Counted from the stretch's first letter, positions 24,644 through 33,396 are shown. The stretch: DNA of 52,090 nucleotides from Blautia sp. An249 (GCF_002159835.1 NZ_NFJL01000026.1:1-52090); one strand, 5' to 3'. Made by a program: numbers and translations. The notes: a model not told the origin generated them from the letters alone.

Positions 24644-25339
24644 ATGTACGACAAAAAGATTCTAATTGTGGATGATGAAGCAGATCTGCTCGAAGCCCTG
24701 TCCTCAATGTTTGAGCGGGCAGGTTATCGGAATATACTCACGGCTAATAACGGAAAATCAGCATTGGAAGTGTGGAAAAAAGAACAGCCTGACATCATCA
24801 TCCTGGACGTCATGATGCCGGGTATGGACGGATTCCATGTCTTAAAAGAGATCCGAAGAACAAGCAAGGTCCCAGTCCTTATGCTGACCGCACGGGGAGA
24901 GGCTGACGACAAGTTCGCCGGTTTTGAAAACGGTGCTGACGATTATTTAGTAAAGCCCTTTTTGCCAAAGGAGCTGCTTTTCCGGGTACAGGCAATCTTA
25001 AAACGCTCCTATCCAAAACAGGAGAAAAGGGTGTATCTCGACGCTTCCACGGTTGATCTGGAAAAAGCGGAAGTACAGCGCGACAGCGGGATCTATCCAC
25101 TGACGGCAAAGGAGCTGACACTTTTTGAAAAGCTCTACCAGAACGCCGGGCGGATCGTTACAACGGGTGCCTTATGCCAGGCTGTATGCGGAGAATTCTG
25201 GCAAGGATATGAAAAGACCCTTTCTACGCATCTCCGCCACCTGCGGGAGAAGATCGAAGCTGATCCGTCCAGACCGGTTTCCCTCATTACGGTCAAGGGC
25301 GTCGGATACCGTCTTAATCTTAAGGAGGCACAGCCATGA
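24644..25339 (+). CDS. OmpR-family response regulator of the lantibiotic-immunity module
   Basis: 231 aa from ATG 24644 (CAGGAGGT site). Receiver with D10-D11-E12, phospho-acceptor D55 (IIILDVMMPG), MLTARG, and KPFLPKELL. Winged helix ending TVKGVGYRLNL. The stop codon overlaps the kinase start (ATGA). Divergent from the ABC operon, whose promoter carries four 11-bp repeats it most likely binds, as in NisR/SpaR-type or VirR-like immunity circuits. Confidence 0.93.
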   Translation: MYDKKILIVDDEADLLEALSSMFERAGYRNILTANNGKSALEVWKKEQPDIIILDVMMPGMDGFHVLKEIRRTSKVPVLMLTARGEADDKFAGFENGADDYLVKPFLPKELLFRVQAILKRSYPKQEKRVYLDASTVDLEKAEVQRDSGIYPLTAKELTLFEKLYQNAGRIVTTGALCQAVCGEFWQGYEKTLSTHLRHLREKIEADPSRPVSLITVKGVGYRLNLKEAQP

Positions 25340-26709
25340 AGTCCATAGAGCGGTTTTTCCGTCGCTATATTCTCTCAACGATTGGAATCCTGATCCTCTT
25401 CTTTCTCCTCAATATCCTGCTGCTTGGCGCGTATTTTGTGATTGCCGGTCTGGGAAATGTAAAAAACTCCAACTTCCCGATCGAGGAGCTGTCCCGGCAT
25501 ATCGAGGCGGACAGCGGGCAGTTCCACATTGATGCGCAGGCGGAGGAAATACTGGCGGATTCTGGCGCATGGGCTATGATCTTAAACGACAGCGGAATCG
25601 TCATCTGGGAGCAGGATCTGCCTGCTGAACTCCCCCGCCGGTATACTGCAACAGAGGTAGCAATGTTCAGCCGCTGGTATCTGGATGATTACCCGGTCAA
25701 TATCTGGAAACGCACAGACGGACTTTTGGTGGTCGGGCTTCCGCCGGGAGACATCGCCAACTATTATTTTTCTTTTAAGGCAGGATATATCCGTCCACTC
25801 CTGGCAGGGATCGGCGCTGTATTTTGTATCAACCTTCTTTTAATGGCATACCTGTTTATCCGCAGCACACGCCGGGTAGAAAAAGCCATGAAGCCAATCC
25901 TGGAAGGCATCCACCAGCTCTCGGAGGGAAAACCAGTCTCACTCGAAGAAAAGGGGGAACTGGCGGAAATCAATTCCGGATTAAACCGGGCCGGCGACTA
26001 TTTAATAAAAAAGGACAATACCAGGGCTGTCTGGATACGCGGGATCTCCCATGATATCAGAACCCCTCTGTCTGTTATCCTAATGTATGCAAGCGAGATT
26101 GAAGGAACATCTGCGCTTCCACCAGCGACGCGGAGACAGGCCGGTATCATCCTGCGCCAGAGTGAAAAACTGAAAAACCTCGTTTCTGATCTGAACCTCA
26201 CAACAAAGCTGGAATACTCCATGCAGCCCATTCACAAGGAGCGCCTGAACGCTGTTGAATCAGCCCGTCAGGCATTAAGCGAGATCCTCAACGAAGAGAT
26301 GCCGGAACAGTATGAACTGGAATTTTCCGAGCAGCAGCCTGGAAAGGAAATCACTCTGACCGGTGATGATCTCCTGCTTAGGCGGATGCTTTCCAACCTC
26401 ATCCGCAACAGCATGATCCACAACCCATCTGGCTGCAGGATCATACTTTCTGTAGCTCTGGAAAATGGCTCCTGCATCTTCACCGTTACAGATGACGGTA
26501 AAGGAATGAGCGAAGACAGACTACAGGAGCTGAACCAGGACAAATCCATAACCAGCACGCAGGAATCTACTGACGATATAGAACATGGCCTCGGTCTTAA
26601 GATCGTCCGCCAGATCGTAAAGGCTCATAACGGAACCGTACATTTCTCCGTGGCCCATCCACAGGGATTATGCGTCAGGATTGCTTTGCCCGCTGTCAAA
26701 GAGTTATAA
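25336..26709 (+). CDS. Sensor histidine kinase of the lantibiotic-immunity module
   Basis: 457 aa. TM1 at 11-38, extracytoplasmic sensor at about 40-150, TM2 at 153-176, HAMP-like linker, DHp with H239 (GISHDIRTPLSV), HATPase_c with N box NLIRNSMIHNP, G1 TDDGKGM and G2 EHGLGLKIVRQIVKAHNGT. The start overlaps the regulator stop by 4 nt, and the end overlaps the convergent MATE gene by 14 nt. The two-TM layout with a roughly 110-residue outer loop suggests direct peptide sensing. The scar at 42859-42996 comes from the end of a kinase of this type. Confidence 0.93.
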   Translation: MKSIERFFRRYILSTIGILILFFLLNILLLGAYFVIAGLGNVKNSNFPIEELSRHIEADSGQFHIDAQAEEILADSGAWAMILNDSGIVIWEQDLPAELPRRYTATEVAMFSRWYLDDYPVNIWKRTDGLLVVGLPPGDIANYYFSFKAGYIRPLLAGIGAVFCINLLLMAYLFIRSTRRVEKAMKPILEGIHQLSEGKPVSLEEKGELAEINSGLNRAGDYLIKKDNTRAVWIRGISHDIRTPLSVILMYASEIEGTSALPPATRRQAGIILRQSEKLKNLVSDLNLTTKLEYSMQPIHKERLNAVESARQALSEILNEEMPEQYELEFSEQQPGKEITLTGDDLLLRRMLSNLIRNSMIHNPSGCRIILSVALENGSCIFTVTDDGKGMSEDRLQELNQDKSITSTQESTDDIEHGLGLKIVRQIVKAHNGTVHFSVAHPQGLCVRIALPAVKEL

Positions 26710-28063
26710 ATTTCTGTTTTGCAAGCGCCAATTCTTTATGTAAATGCAATGCCATAAATATGGTGATAATGGCAGAAAGTACATCCGCGATCGGCTGCAC
26801 ATAAAGAATCCCGTTTATTCCCCAAAATACTGGGAGTATCAAAATAACCGGGACAAAACAGATCCCCTGCCGGCAGGCTCCTAAGACAAACCCTTCCAGC
26901 CCCTTCCCCAGTGCGAGAAACAGGGAGGAATATACGGTATAAAATCCAAACAACAGAAAGGAAAGCCCGTTTATGCGCAGCGACTGCGTCCCTACGCGGA
27001 TCATTTCCAGATCGCCATCTGTAAACTGCGCTATGATCCTGCTTGAAAATATGGTCAGTAACAGTCCGTAAATCACACAGAATACCGTGGACCATAGAAT
27101 GGAGGTCCGGATTGCCTTATGTAGTCTGTCAAATTTCTTCGCGCCGTAGCTATACCCCGCAATCGGCTGGAACCCCTTAATGAATCCGAATACGATCAGG
27201 CTGCCCATAGAGACGATCCTCGTCACAGCGCCCATCCCGGCAATCACGGAATCCCCATACGGTCCTGCCTGCGTATTTACAAGGGATATAGAAAGGCTTG
27301 TCAGGATCTGAAACACCAGGGTAGGGATACCGATCTTGAATATTTCCGACATAATTTCCTTTGTAAATGTACAGTTCTTCATTTTAAAGCTGTAGATACT
27401 CTTTTTCCTGAAAATGAAGGTCAGATATATCAGGGTAGAAACGATCTGGGAAATGGCGGTTGCAATTGCGGCACCTGCAACTCCCATATCCAATGTATAA
27501 ATGAAAACCGGATCTAAGCCAATATTCAGGACAGCGCCTGCCATCAGCGCGAACATTGTAGTTTTTGCTGCGCCCTCGCTTGTTACAATATTGTTCATCG
27601 TTACATTGAACACATTAAATATGCATGAGACAACATAAATGCCTGCGTAGGTCATAGCATACGGCATGATACTGTCTGTCGCGCCTAAAAGTCTTAGTAT
27701 GGGACGAAGAAAAATCATTGAAAAAATAATCAACACCGCTCCTACTGCAACACTGCTGTACAAGGCAGTGCTCGCAACTCTATCTGCCTGCTCCTGATCC
27801 CGATTGCCTAACAGTCTGGAAAGATACGAGGCAGAACCATTCCCGAATAACAAACCAAGACCTACAACGATCTGACCGAGCGGATATACCACGGAAATTG
27901 CTCCCATCTGGCTTGTACCTAAACCACCGACAAAATACGCGTCAACCAGATTGTAGATGGCGTTTACCATCATACCCAACATGGTCGGAATTCCCATTGC
28001 AAGAAGTGCTTTGGATATGGGGGCATTTCCCAAAAGCTCCATTTTATTGTTTCTGCTGTTCAT
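26696..28063 (-). CDS. MATE-family efflux transporter, PadR-linked
   Basis: 455 aa from ATG 28063 (GAAAGGAGA site). Twelve TM segments, with GIPTMLGMMVNAIYNLVDAYFVGGLG and FGFIKGFQPIAGYSYGAKKFDRL marking the two halves. Divergent from a PadR regulator, with an operator-rich shared promoter (28081-28167), so expression is probably repressed until a drug or toxic metabolite binds the regulator. Distinct from the Feo-linked MATE at 11594-12958. Confidence 0.93.
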   Translation of the reverse strand: MNSRNNKMELLGNAPISKALLAMGIPTMLGMMVNAIYNLVDAYFVGGLGTSQMGAISVVYPLGQIVVGLGLLFGNGSASYLSRLLGNRDQEQADRVASTALYSSVAVGAVLIIFSMIFLRPILRLLGATDSIMPYAMTYAGIYVVSCIFNVFNVTMNNIVTSEGAAKTTMFALMAGAVLNIGLDPVFIYTLDMGVAGAAIATAISQIVSTLIYLTFIFRKKSIYSFKMKNCTFTKEIMSEIFKIGIPTLVFQILTSLSISLVNTQAGPYGDSVIAGMGAVTRIVSMGSLIVFGFIKGFQPIAGYSYGAKKFDRLHKAIRTSILWSTVFCVIYGLLLTIFSSRIIAQFTDGDLEMIRVGTQSLRINGLSFLLFGFYTVYSSLFLALGKGLEGFVLGACRQGICFVPVILILPVFWGINGILYVQPIADVLSAIITIFMALHLHKELALAKQKFITL

Positions 28064-28080
28064 ATAAAATCTCCTTTCTC

Positions 28081-28167
28081 TTGACATGGATTATAAAGTA
28101 TATTACTATATTTTATAGCAATCGCAGCTGCGATACACATACTACTATAATTTATAGTAGTTGTCAA
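28081..28167. promoter_or_regulatory. Back-to-back promoters with PadR-type palindromes
   Basis: Plus promoter: TTGACA (28081-28086), 17 nt, TACTAT (28104-28109). Minus promoter: TTGACA (28167-28162), 17 nt, TAGTAT (28144-28139). ACTACTATAA-T-TTATAGTAGT (28141-28161) lies inside the minus promoter, and a weaker copy TACTATATTTTATAGCA (28104-28120) covers the plus -10. The centre holds a perfect 14-bp palindrome ATCGCAGCTGCGAT (28121-28134). Confidence 0.75.
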
Positions 28168-28186
28168 GAAAAAGGAGGAGCTTCTC

Positions 28187-28720
28187 ATGGCAACAATCGA
28201 TTTAATTGTTCTCGGCATTCTCAAAAAAGAATCCTTAAGTGCTTACGACATTCAAAAACTGGTTGAATACCGCAATATCTCTAAATGGGTAAAAATCAGT
28301 ACACCTTCAATATATAAAAAAGTAATCCAACTGGAAGAAAAAGGATACATTACAAGTACAACGGTCAAAGAAGGAAAAATGCCGGAAAAGGCAGTGTACA
28401 CACTGACCGAATCCGGACACCGCCAGTTTGAAAAACTGATGATGGAAATTTCACGCAAACCGATTAATATCTTTTTGGATTTTAACGCAGTAATCGTCAA
28501 TATTGACAGTTTACCCGAAGAAACCCGGAAATCCTGTCTTGCCAATATTGAGGATCAGGTTAAAACACTCAAATCTTATCTGGAGGAAAACCTGGATATT
28601 AAGAAAAACGATCCTGAAATCCCAGAAGTGGGAATGGCAGTTTTAGAACAGCAGTATATGCTTGCACAGGCGATAGAAATGTGGATCTCGTCTATGAAGG
28701 GGCGCTTTAGCTTGAAATAA
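28187..28720 (+). CDS. PadR-family transcriptional repressor
   Basis: 177 aa, ATG 28187 with AAAGGAGGAG. N-terminal PadR winged HTH (LIVLGILKKESLSAYDIQKLVE; STPSIYKKVIQLEEKGYI; KAVYTLTESGHRQFEKL) and a C-terminal helical dimerisation domain (about 95-175), the long PadR-s2/AphA-like form. Divergent from the MATE pump. The palindromes at 28104-28161 fit the ATAGTA..TACTAT half-sites of such repressors, so it likely controls itself and the pump. Confidence 0.92.
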   Translation: MATIDLIVLGILKKESLSAYDIQKLVEYRNISKWVKISTPSIYKKVIQLEEKGYITSTTVKEGKMPEKAVYTLTESGHRQFEKLMMEISRKPINIFLDFNAVIVNIDSLPEETRKSCLANIEDQVKTLKSYLEENLDIKKNDPEIPEVGMAVLEQQYMLAQAIEMWISSMKGRFSLK

Positions 28721-28749
28721 AGAATTCCATTTACAGGGATTTTGGCAAT

Positions 28750-28776
28750 CTCCCGGAAGTTCCATACTTCCGGGAG
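28750..28776. terminator. Strong hairpin between padR and lipoprotein genes
   Basis: CTCCCGGAAG (28750-28759), 7-nt loop, CTTCCGGGAG (28767-28776): a 10-bp perfect stem between convergent genes. Confidence 0.7.
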
Positions 28777-28788
28777 GAGCATAACATG

Positions 28789-29244
28789 TCATGGAATTTT
28801 TTCATATGCCAAAAAAGACAATATATAATCATCTGTTTGAAAAAGGATTGAAGGGATTTCGGAATTATTATATAACCTCGTCCCGTACACTCCAATAAAT
28901 GCAGATTCTTCATTTTCAAATACCATGCTTAGTTTATGTGATGTACATGGATGAGATGTGTTCGCCCTTTCAAGACTGTAAGTTCCATTCCAAACAGCAT
29001 TGTTCGTTTTATCGGATAGTAAGAAAGTATTGTCTTTATTAAATTGAAGTACTAAATCACATTGACTCCCTGCCAGATCCGATTGCTTCAGATTCGATAC
29101 AATAATATCTCCTTCTAAATTGGAAACACTCTCCATCTCCCATTGATATTTTACAATCTCACAATCTGCCTGTAATTGTAGATTACAACCGGAAAAACAA
29201 AAGACCAAGAAAAATATTGCGGTAACTGGCAAATGTTTTTTCAT
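28789..29244 (-). CDS. Hypothetical lipoprotein, last gene of the IS-broken ECF operon
   Basis: 151 aa. Lipoprotein signal peptide HLPVTAIFFLVFCFSGC with the lipidated Cys near residue 20. The remainder reads like a small beta-rich lipocalin-type extracytoplasmic domain (YQWEMESVSNLEGDII, FNKDNTFLLSDKTNNAVWNGTYSLE). Not assigned to a named family. It follows the 3' fragment of the SH3 gene (29277-29382) on the same strand, so before the IS insertions it was probably co-transcribed with the ECF sigma genes upstream. It may now be cut off from that promoter. Confidence 0.75.
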   Translation of the reverse strand: MKKHLPVTAIFFLVFCFSGCNLQLQADCEIVKYQWEMESVSNLEGDIIVSNLKQSDLAGSQCDLVLQFNKDNTFLLSDKTNNAVWNGTYSLERANTSHPCTSHKLSMVFENEESAFIGVYGTRLYNNSEIPSILFQTDDYILSFLAYEKIP

Positions 29245-29276
29245 ATTAACCTCTGTTTATTAATGACCACAAGGTG

Positions 29277-29382
29277 CTATTGGATGAATTTTAACGTATC
29301 AAAATCAACCTCTGGTATATCATCCGCATTTCTGCTTGTGTCAGTCGAAGTTTTTAGATAAATATAATCATTTACAATTAAG
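29277..29382 (-). pseudogene. 3' fragment of the SH3-domain gene, separated by the IS insertion
   Basis: Minus-strand codons LIVNDYIYLKTSTDTSR...FDTLKFIQ then TAG (29279-29277). The frame runs straight out of the IS end at 29383. Joined across the 6-bp duplication ATTAAG (29377-29382 = 32855-32860) to the 5' part at 32855-33396, it gives one continuous frame of about 213 codons and completes the SH3 fold (FSG/LIVNDYIYL). Confidence 0.85.
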
Positions 29383-29412
29383 TAAAAGTTTCCCAGATTG
29401 CCGTACTATAGA
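29383..29412 (+). repeat. Left terminal inverted repeat of the IS1634-like element
   Basis: Partner of 32825-32854; 25/30 matches in inverted orientation, preceded by target duplication ATTAAG. Confidence 0.85.
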
Positions 29413-29619
29413 AAACAGCGATCTTTGTGCTAACAGCCCTAAAAAACTATAGTTTTTCGGGGAAGTTGGTTATAAATAGGCCAAAAACAACTCTTCCAAG
29501 GTCAAAATCACCGTCTCGTGAGGCTTTTGACGTCCATAGTTCTTTGAAAAACAAACCATAAATTCATTGATATATAGTACTATATATGATATAATTGTAC
29601 TATATTTGGAGGTGATTTT

Positions 29620-31155
29620 ATGGCAGTTCCAGAGTACATTCGCATGGTTCCAAGACCCGTCAACACCATCGTTGAAGACAACGGGCGTGATGGTCCAAAC
29701 CGATTTGCTGTCCGTGAGAGGGTCAGCATCAAATACATCTCCGGCGGCAACCCGCAGCCGAAAAACGGAAAGGTGATCGGCCATATCCGGGACGGGAAAT
29801 ATGTCCCCAAACAGGATAAGGCTTCCGTTTCAGGGCCGGACATGCTCTCCTATGGTGCTTCAGCCTTTGTAAAATCTGTCTCGGAGGATCTCCTTGATGA
29901 TCTTCTGGAGGTGTACCCCATCAAAGAGGCATATACTATAATGGCTATCGCCACCTTGCGAATCATAAAGCCATCCATCGTGAATGGCAGGCTTTCGACC
30001 GAATATAACCGCACATTCGTATGTAAGGATTATCCCGGCATAGGGATGTCTCCAAATACGATCTCAGGTTTCCTTCAGCGGCTCGGACAAGATGGCAGAA
30101 AACGAAGAACTTTCTATCAAAAGCGTGCTCTGAGGGTAGCAAGGGATCACCATGTGATCATAGACGGTATGCTGAAACAGGACACCAGCACAGTAAACGA
30201 TCTTTCTACATTTTCCTACAAAGGGAGAGTGAAGGGCTGTAAGGATGTATCCGTTATATATGCCTATGACCTTGAGGCTATGGAACCTATCTGTGCAGAG
30301 GTGTTCCCCGGAAATTCCATAGATGCCGTATCTTACAGGTCATTCATAGTGGATAACGATATAAGGCAGGGCATCATCATCGCCGATAAAGGGTTTCCTC
30401 CGGTACGAATTATCAAGGAACTTGGCGATCGGCCTGACCTGCATTTCCTTACTCCCATAAAGAGGAATGATGCGCGCATCACGAACAATGCCATGCTGAC
30501 TTTCAGCGGAGTCCTTGAGGGAGTCGGAGACCATGTGCTTTATAAAAAGCAGGCCATAAAAGGAGGCCGGTATCTTTATTCGTTTAAGTCATCAAGTAAG
30601 GCAGCCATGGAGGAGACCGATTACTTAAAGCGAAGAGAACAGAACCATGATTTCATAAGTGAAAAGTATGAAAAGAAAAGGCTCGTCTTCGGGGTCATTG
30701 TATTCGAATCGGATCTTGATATGGATCCTAAGACCGCTTACCTTTGTTACGATGAACGATGGATACTGGAACTCGTCTTCAAGCAGTATAAAAATGATCA
30801 GTGCCTGGATCAAACGAATGTTCAGGGAGACTTCTCCCTTATGGGTTCCGAGTTCATCAACTTTATATCTACTGTGCTCACCTGTCGTCTTATACAGAAG
30901 GCGAGGGATGCTGGTCTGCTGAACAAGATGTCCTATAAGGATCTTATGGATGATCTGAGTTCCGCCTGGCGTATGGTGGATGCGCCTGCTCCTCCACACT
31001 CTGATGACAGCTACTGGGTACATACCATAGTGAGCGTCTTTGAGGAACTTGAGACTTTAGGGCTATCCATACCAGTTCCAAAGCCAGCGCCAAAGAAGCG
31101 TGGCAGGCCAAAGAAGGAACCTACAGAGCCCAAACCTAATCGTCCAAGAGGGTAG
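29620..31155 (+). CDS. IS1634-family (IS4-like) DDE transposase, last 16 codons displaced
   Basis: 511 aa, ATG 29620 with GGAGGTGATTTT. DDE core: D in HVIIDGMLKQDTSTVN, D in GIIIADKGFPP, E in the ELVFKQYKNDQCLDQTN region. The basic C-terminus KKRGRPKK is an AT-hook-like motif. The frame now stops at the IS256 junction (cca aga ggg tag). The original end continues at 32781-32831 beyond the inserted IS, giving about 524 aa with a second AT-hook PRGRPRK. The catalytic core is complete, so activity may remain. Confidence 0.92.
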   Translation: MAVPEYIRMVPRPVNTIVEDNGRDGPNRFAVRERVSIKYISGGNPQPKNGKVIGHIRDGKYVPKQDKASVSGPDMLSYGASAFVKSVSEDLLDDLLEVYPIKEAYTIMAIATLRIIKPSIVNGRLSTEYNRTFVCKDYPGIGMSPNTISGFLQRLGQDGRKRRTFYQKRALRVARDHHVIIDGMLKQDTSTVNDLSTFSYKGRVKGCKDVSVIYAYDLEAMEPICAEVFPGNSIDAVSYRSFIVDNDIRQGIIIADKGFPPVRIIKELGDRPDLHFLTPIKRNDARITNNAMLTFSGVLEGVGDHVLYKKQAIKGGRYLYSFKSSSKAAMEETDYLKRREQNHDFISEKYEKKRLVFGVIVFESDLDMDPKTAYLCYDERWILELVFKQYKNDQCLDQTNVQGDFSLMGSEFINFISTVLTCRLIQKARDAGLLNKMSYKDLMDDLSSAWRMVDAPAPPHSDDSYWVHTIVSVFEELETLGLSIPVPKPAPKKRGRPKKEPTEPKPNRPRG

Positions 31156-31244
31156 TGTAAAAAACTTTGTGGCTTTGGTAAAAAATGGCTCCTTTTTGGT
31201 AAGAATTACAGATATGACAATTCTTATCGAAAAGGAGTTTATTT

Positions 31245-32459
31245 ATGGCAGTAGCAAAAGACCAAATCCGACAGATTATTACAGAAAACAACATTACCAG
31301 TGTGGCTGATGTTTACTCCCTTCTCAAAGACAGCTTCAAAGATATATTGCAGGAGCTTCTGGAAGCCGAGATGGATGCAACTCTGGGCTATGAAAAAAAT
31401 TGTAAAGGTGATCTTAAGAGCGATAATAAGAGGAATGGCCACTCTCCCAAAACACTCAAAAGCCAGTACGGGGAATTCCAGATCGATGTTCCCCGTGACC
31501 GCAATGGTGAGTTTGAACCAAAGCTGATCCCGAAATATCAGCGGGATATTTCCGGGATTGAGGAGAAAGTAATCTCTCTCTATGCCCGCGGAATGAGTAC
31601 AAGGGATATTCATGACCAGCTCCAGGAACTTTATGGGATTGAACTTTCCGCCGAAATGGTCAGCAAAATCACGGACAAAATCCTTCCGGAAGTGAAAGAG
31701 TGGCAGTCTCGTCCACTGAACCCTGTATATCCTTTTGTTTTTATGGACTGTATCCATTACAAAGTCCGGGAAGACGGCAGGATCCTCAGCCGCGCTGCTT
31801 ATATTGTACTGGGAGTTACCGTGGAAGGATACAAGGATATTCTCAGTATTACCGTAGGAGCGAATGAGACCAGTAAATTCTGGCTCGGAATGCTCAACGA
31901 CCTGAAAAACCGTGGCGTGCAGGATGTCCTGTTCTTCTGCGTAGACGGTCTCCCCGGATTTAAAGACGCAATTCAGGCCGTTTTCCCACAGGCACAGATC
32001 CAGCGCTGTGTCATCCATATGCTGCGCAATTCTTTTAAATATGTGAATTATAACGATCTGAAGAAGTTTTCCGCAGACTTCAAGGCTGTCTATAACGCGC
32101 CCAATGAATCCGCAGCTCTTTCGGAATTGGAAACGATCAAGGAGAAATGGGGAAAGAAATATCCCTATGCGATCAGTAACTGGGAAAACAACTGGGAAGA
32201 TGTGAGTTCTTTCTTCCAGTTTTCCGGAGATATCCGCAGAATTATGTATACCACAAACATCATAGAAGGGCTGAACCGTCAATACAGGAAAGTCACAAAG
32301 ACAAAGAGTGTGTTCCCAAGCGATACCGCTCTTGAAAAGATGCTGTTTCTTGCGAGCAGAAATGTAACAAAGAAGTGGACGCAGCGTTATCGGAACTGGG
32401 ATCAGGTGTTGAACCAACTGATTCTTTTATACGATGAGAGACTGACAGCATACCTGTAA
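31245..32459 (+). CDS. IS256-family (mutator-type) transposase
   Basis: 404 aa, ATG 31245 with AAAAGGAG. Mutator-type signature: LLEAEMDATLGYEK near residue 45, GEFQIDVPRDRNGEFEPKLI, ISLYARGMSTRDI, catalytic D in FVFMDCIHYKV, D in FFCVDGLPGFKDAI, C/H pair QRCVIHMLRNS, and E in NIIEGLNRQYRKVTK. Intact, so the element may be mobile. Confidence 0.96.
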   Translation: MAVAKDQIRQIITENNITSVADVYSLLKDSFKDILQELLEAEMDATLGYEKNCKGDLKSDNKRNGHSPKTLKSQYGEFQIDVPRDRNGEFEPKLIPKYQRDISGIEEKVISLYARGMSTRDIHDQLQELYGIELSAEMVSKITDKILPEVKEWQSRPLNPVYPFVFMDCIHYKVREDGRILSRAAYIVLGVTVEGYKDILSITVGANETSKFWLGMLNDLKNRGVQDVLFFCVDGLPGFKDAIQAVFPQAQIQRCVIHMLRNSFKYVNYNDLKKFSADFKAVYNAPNESAALSELETIKEKWGKKYPYAISNWENNWEDVSSFFQFSGDIRRIMYTTNIIEGLNRQYRKVTKTKSVFPSDTALEKMLFLASRNVTKKWTQRYRNWDQVLNQLILLYDERLTAYL

Positions 32460-32466
32460 AAGGAAA

Positions 32467-32499
32467 ACAGGAGTGGATGAAAAACTATTCCGCTCCTGT
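32467..32499 (+). terminator. Hairpin after the IS256 transposase
   Basis: ACAGGAGTGGA (32467-32477) pairs with TCCGCTCCTGT (32489-32499), one G-T pair, 11-nt loop. The following DNA is only mildly T-rich. The rest of the IS end (32500-32779) shows no gene. Confidence 0.5.
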
Positions 32500-32780
32500 C
32501 TTCCCCTTATTCCTTCGGCATTTATAGTATTCCCAGAAAATCCCAGCTTATTCCTGAGGCCGGGTGTGGGCAGAGCCCACGAAAAAGGGATTACAGATGC
32601 CGTTATTTGTGCTGCAAAAAATCTTAAAATTCATGTATAACATGAGTCAAATGGGTAATACTATAAACAGATAAGTAATTCGACAGCCAAAAAGCAGAAG
32701 TTCCGACAAGACAATTATACATATCTGTTTCTTATCAAAGAAGAATTTTTCCCATAGACACAGAAAATTTTACGCCCTCT

Positions 32781-32831
32781 CCAAGAGGCCGGCCAAGGAA
32801 GAATAGCACCCCGTCTGCCGCTACTCTATAG
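32781..32831 (+). pseudogene. Severed C-terminus of the IS1634 transposase
   Basis: Codons from the right copy of the IS256 duplication read PRGRPRKNSTPSAATL then TAG (32829-32831), in frame with cgt at 31141-31143. This restores the original transposase end and an AT-hook. Confidence 0.85.
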
Positions 32832-33396
32832 TACGGCAGATTGGGAAAGTATTAATTAAGCCGGAAAAACCGATAGAGCTATCCTCAACTTCCCACCATA
32901 AATATTTTTCGTTCAGTGAATAATTGTCATTTAGAAGTACCCAATCATTTTCTGTTTCATATAAAAGACCATTAATGGCCGCTGATGTCGATGGCAAGTT
33001 TCTTAGTCTGACACCAGTTCCTTTCACATATGCTAAATAGTAATGCGTTTCAGACTGCATAAGTGCTTTTACATCAGGATTCTCTTCCCATATTTTTTTA
33101 ATTTCACTTTGGTCGGTGATAATTTCAAGTTCAGCGAATGGTTCATTTTGCTCCAAATACTTTTTTATCTCCGGGTTTTCCAAAGTAATCCTTGAGATCT
33201 CTTCTTCATCTGTAATAACTTTAAGACCGGCCAATGGTTCTTCTTTATTGGACTTTTCCGGAACATCCGAATTAACGCATATGTTATCCGGTGTAATTGC
33301 AGCCTTTTCTTCATTATCACCAGCAAATACCATGGCAGATCCAGATAGTATAATCACGCTACATAATAATATTCCAATTATTTTTCTGCTCTTCAT
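32821..33396 (-). pseudogene. SH3-domain secreted protein, truncated by the IS1634-like element
   Basis: The frame reads 191 aa: signal peptide (KIIGILLCSVIILSGSAMVFA), two related charged repeats (PLAGLKVITDEEEISRI... and PFAELEIITDQSEIKKI...), then a bacterial SH3 domain (GTGVRLRNLPSTSAAINGLLY...YLWWEVEDSSIGFSG). The final 12 residues LINTFPICRTIE are encoded by the IS end. The true remainder lies at 29277-29382. Third gene of the ECF sigma/anti-sigma operon. SH3b proteins usually bind peptidoglycan or act as extracellular sensors; with the SH3 fold broken, function is probably lost or altered. Confidence 0.85.
32825..32854 (-). repeat. Right terminal inverted repeat of the IS1634-like element
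   Basis: Inverted partner of 29383-29412, followed by target duplication ATTAAG (32855-32860). Confidence 0.85.

Larger units (their letters stand above)
31152..32779 (+). mobile_element. IS256-family insertion sequence nested in the IS1634 transposase
   Basis: A 9-bp target duplication TCCAAGAGG (31143-31151 and 32780-32788) brackets the element. Ends are related inverted repeats: GTAGTGTAAAAAACTTTGTG from 31152, and GAGGGCGTAAAATTTTCTGT read back from 32779, with further shared CT-TGG-AAAAA positions. The 8-9 bp duplication is typical of IS256. It carries a complete transposase and about 320 bp of 3' non-coding DNA, long for the family, with a hairpin at 32467-32499 and no further gene. 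Confidence 0.9.
29383..32854 (+). mobile_element. IS1634-like insertion sequence, itself interrupted by an IS256-like element
   Basis: Terminal inverted repeats TAAAAGTTTCCC... (29383-29412) and TAATACTTTCCC... (complement of 32825-32854) agree at 25 of 30 positions, sharing TGCCGTACTATAGA. Flanking duplication ATTAAG at 29377-29382 and 32855-32860. Without the nested 31152-32779 element and its duplication, the IS is about 1,835 bp, normal for the IS1634 family, whose 5-6 bp duplications also fit. It carries one DDE transposase gene. Confidence 0.9.

Noticed and set aside
31239..32417. 392-codon minus-strand frame opposite the IS256 transposase
   Set aside because: Exact antisense of the transposase, a known artefact of codon bias.
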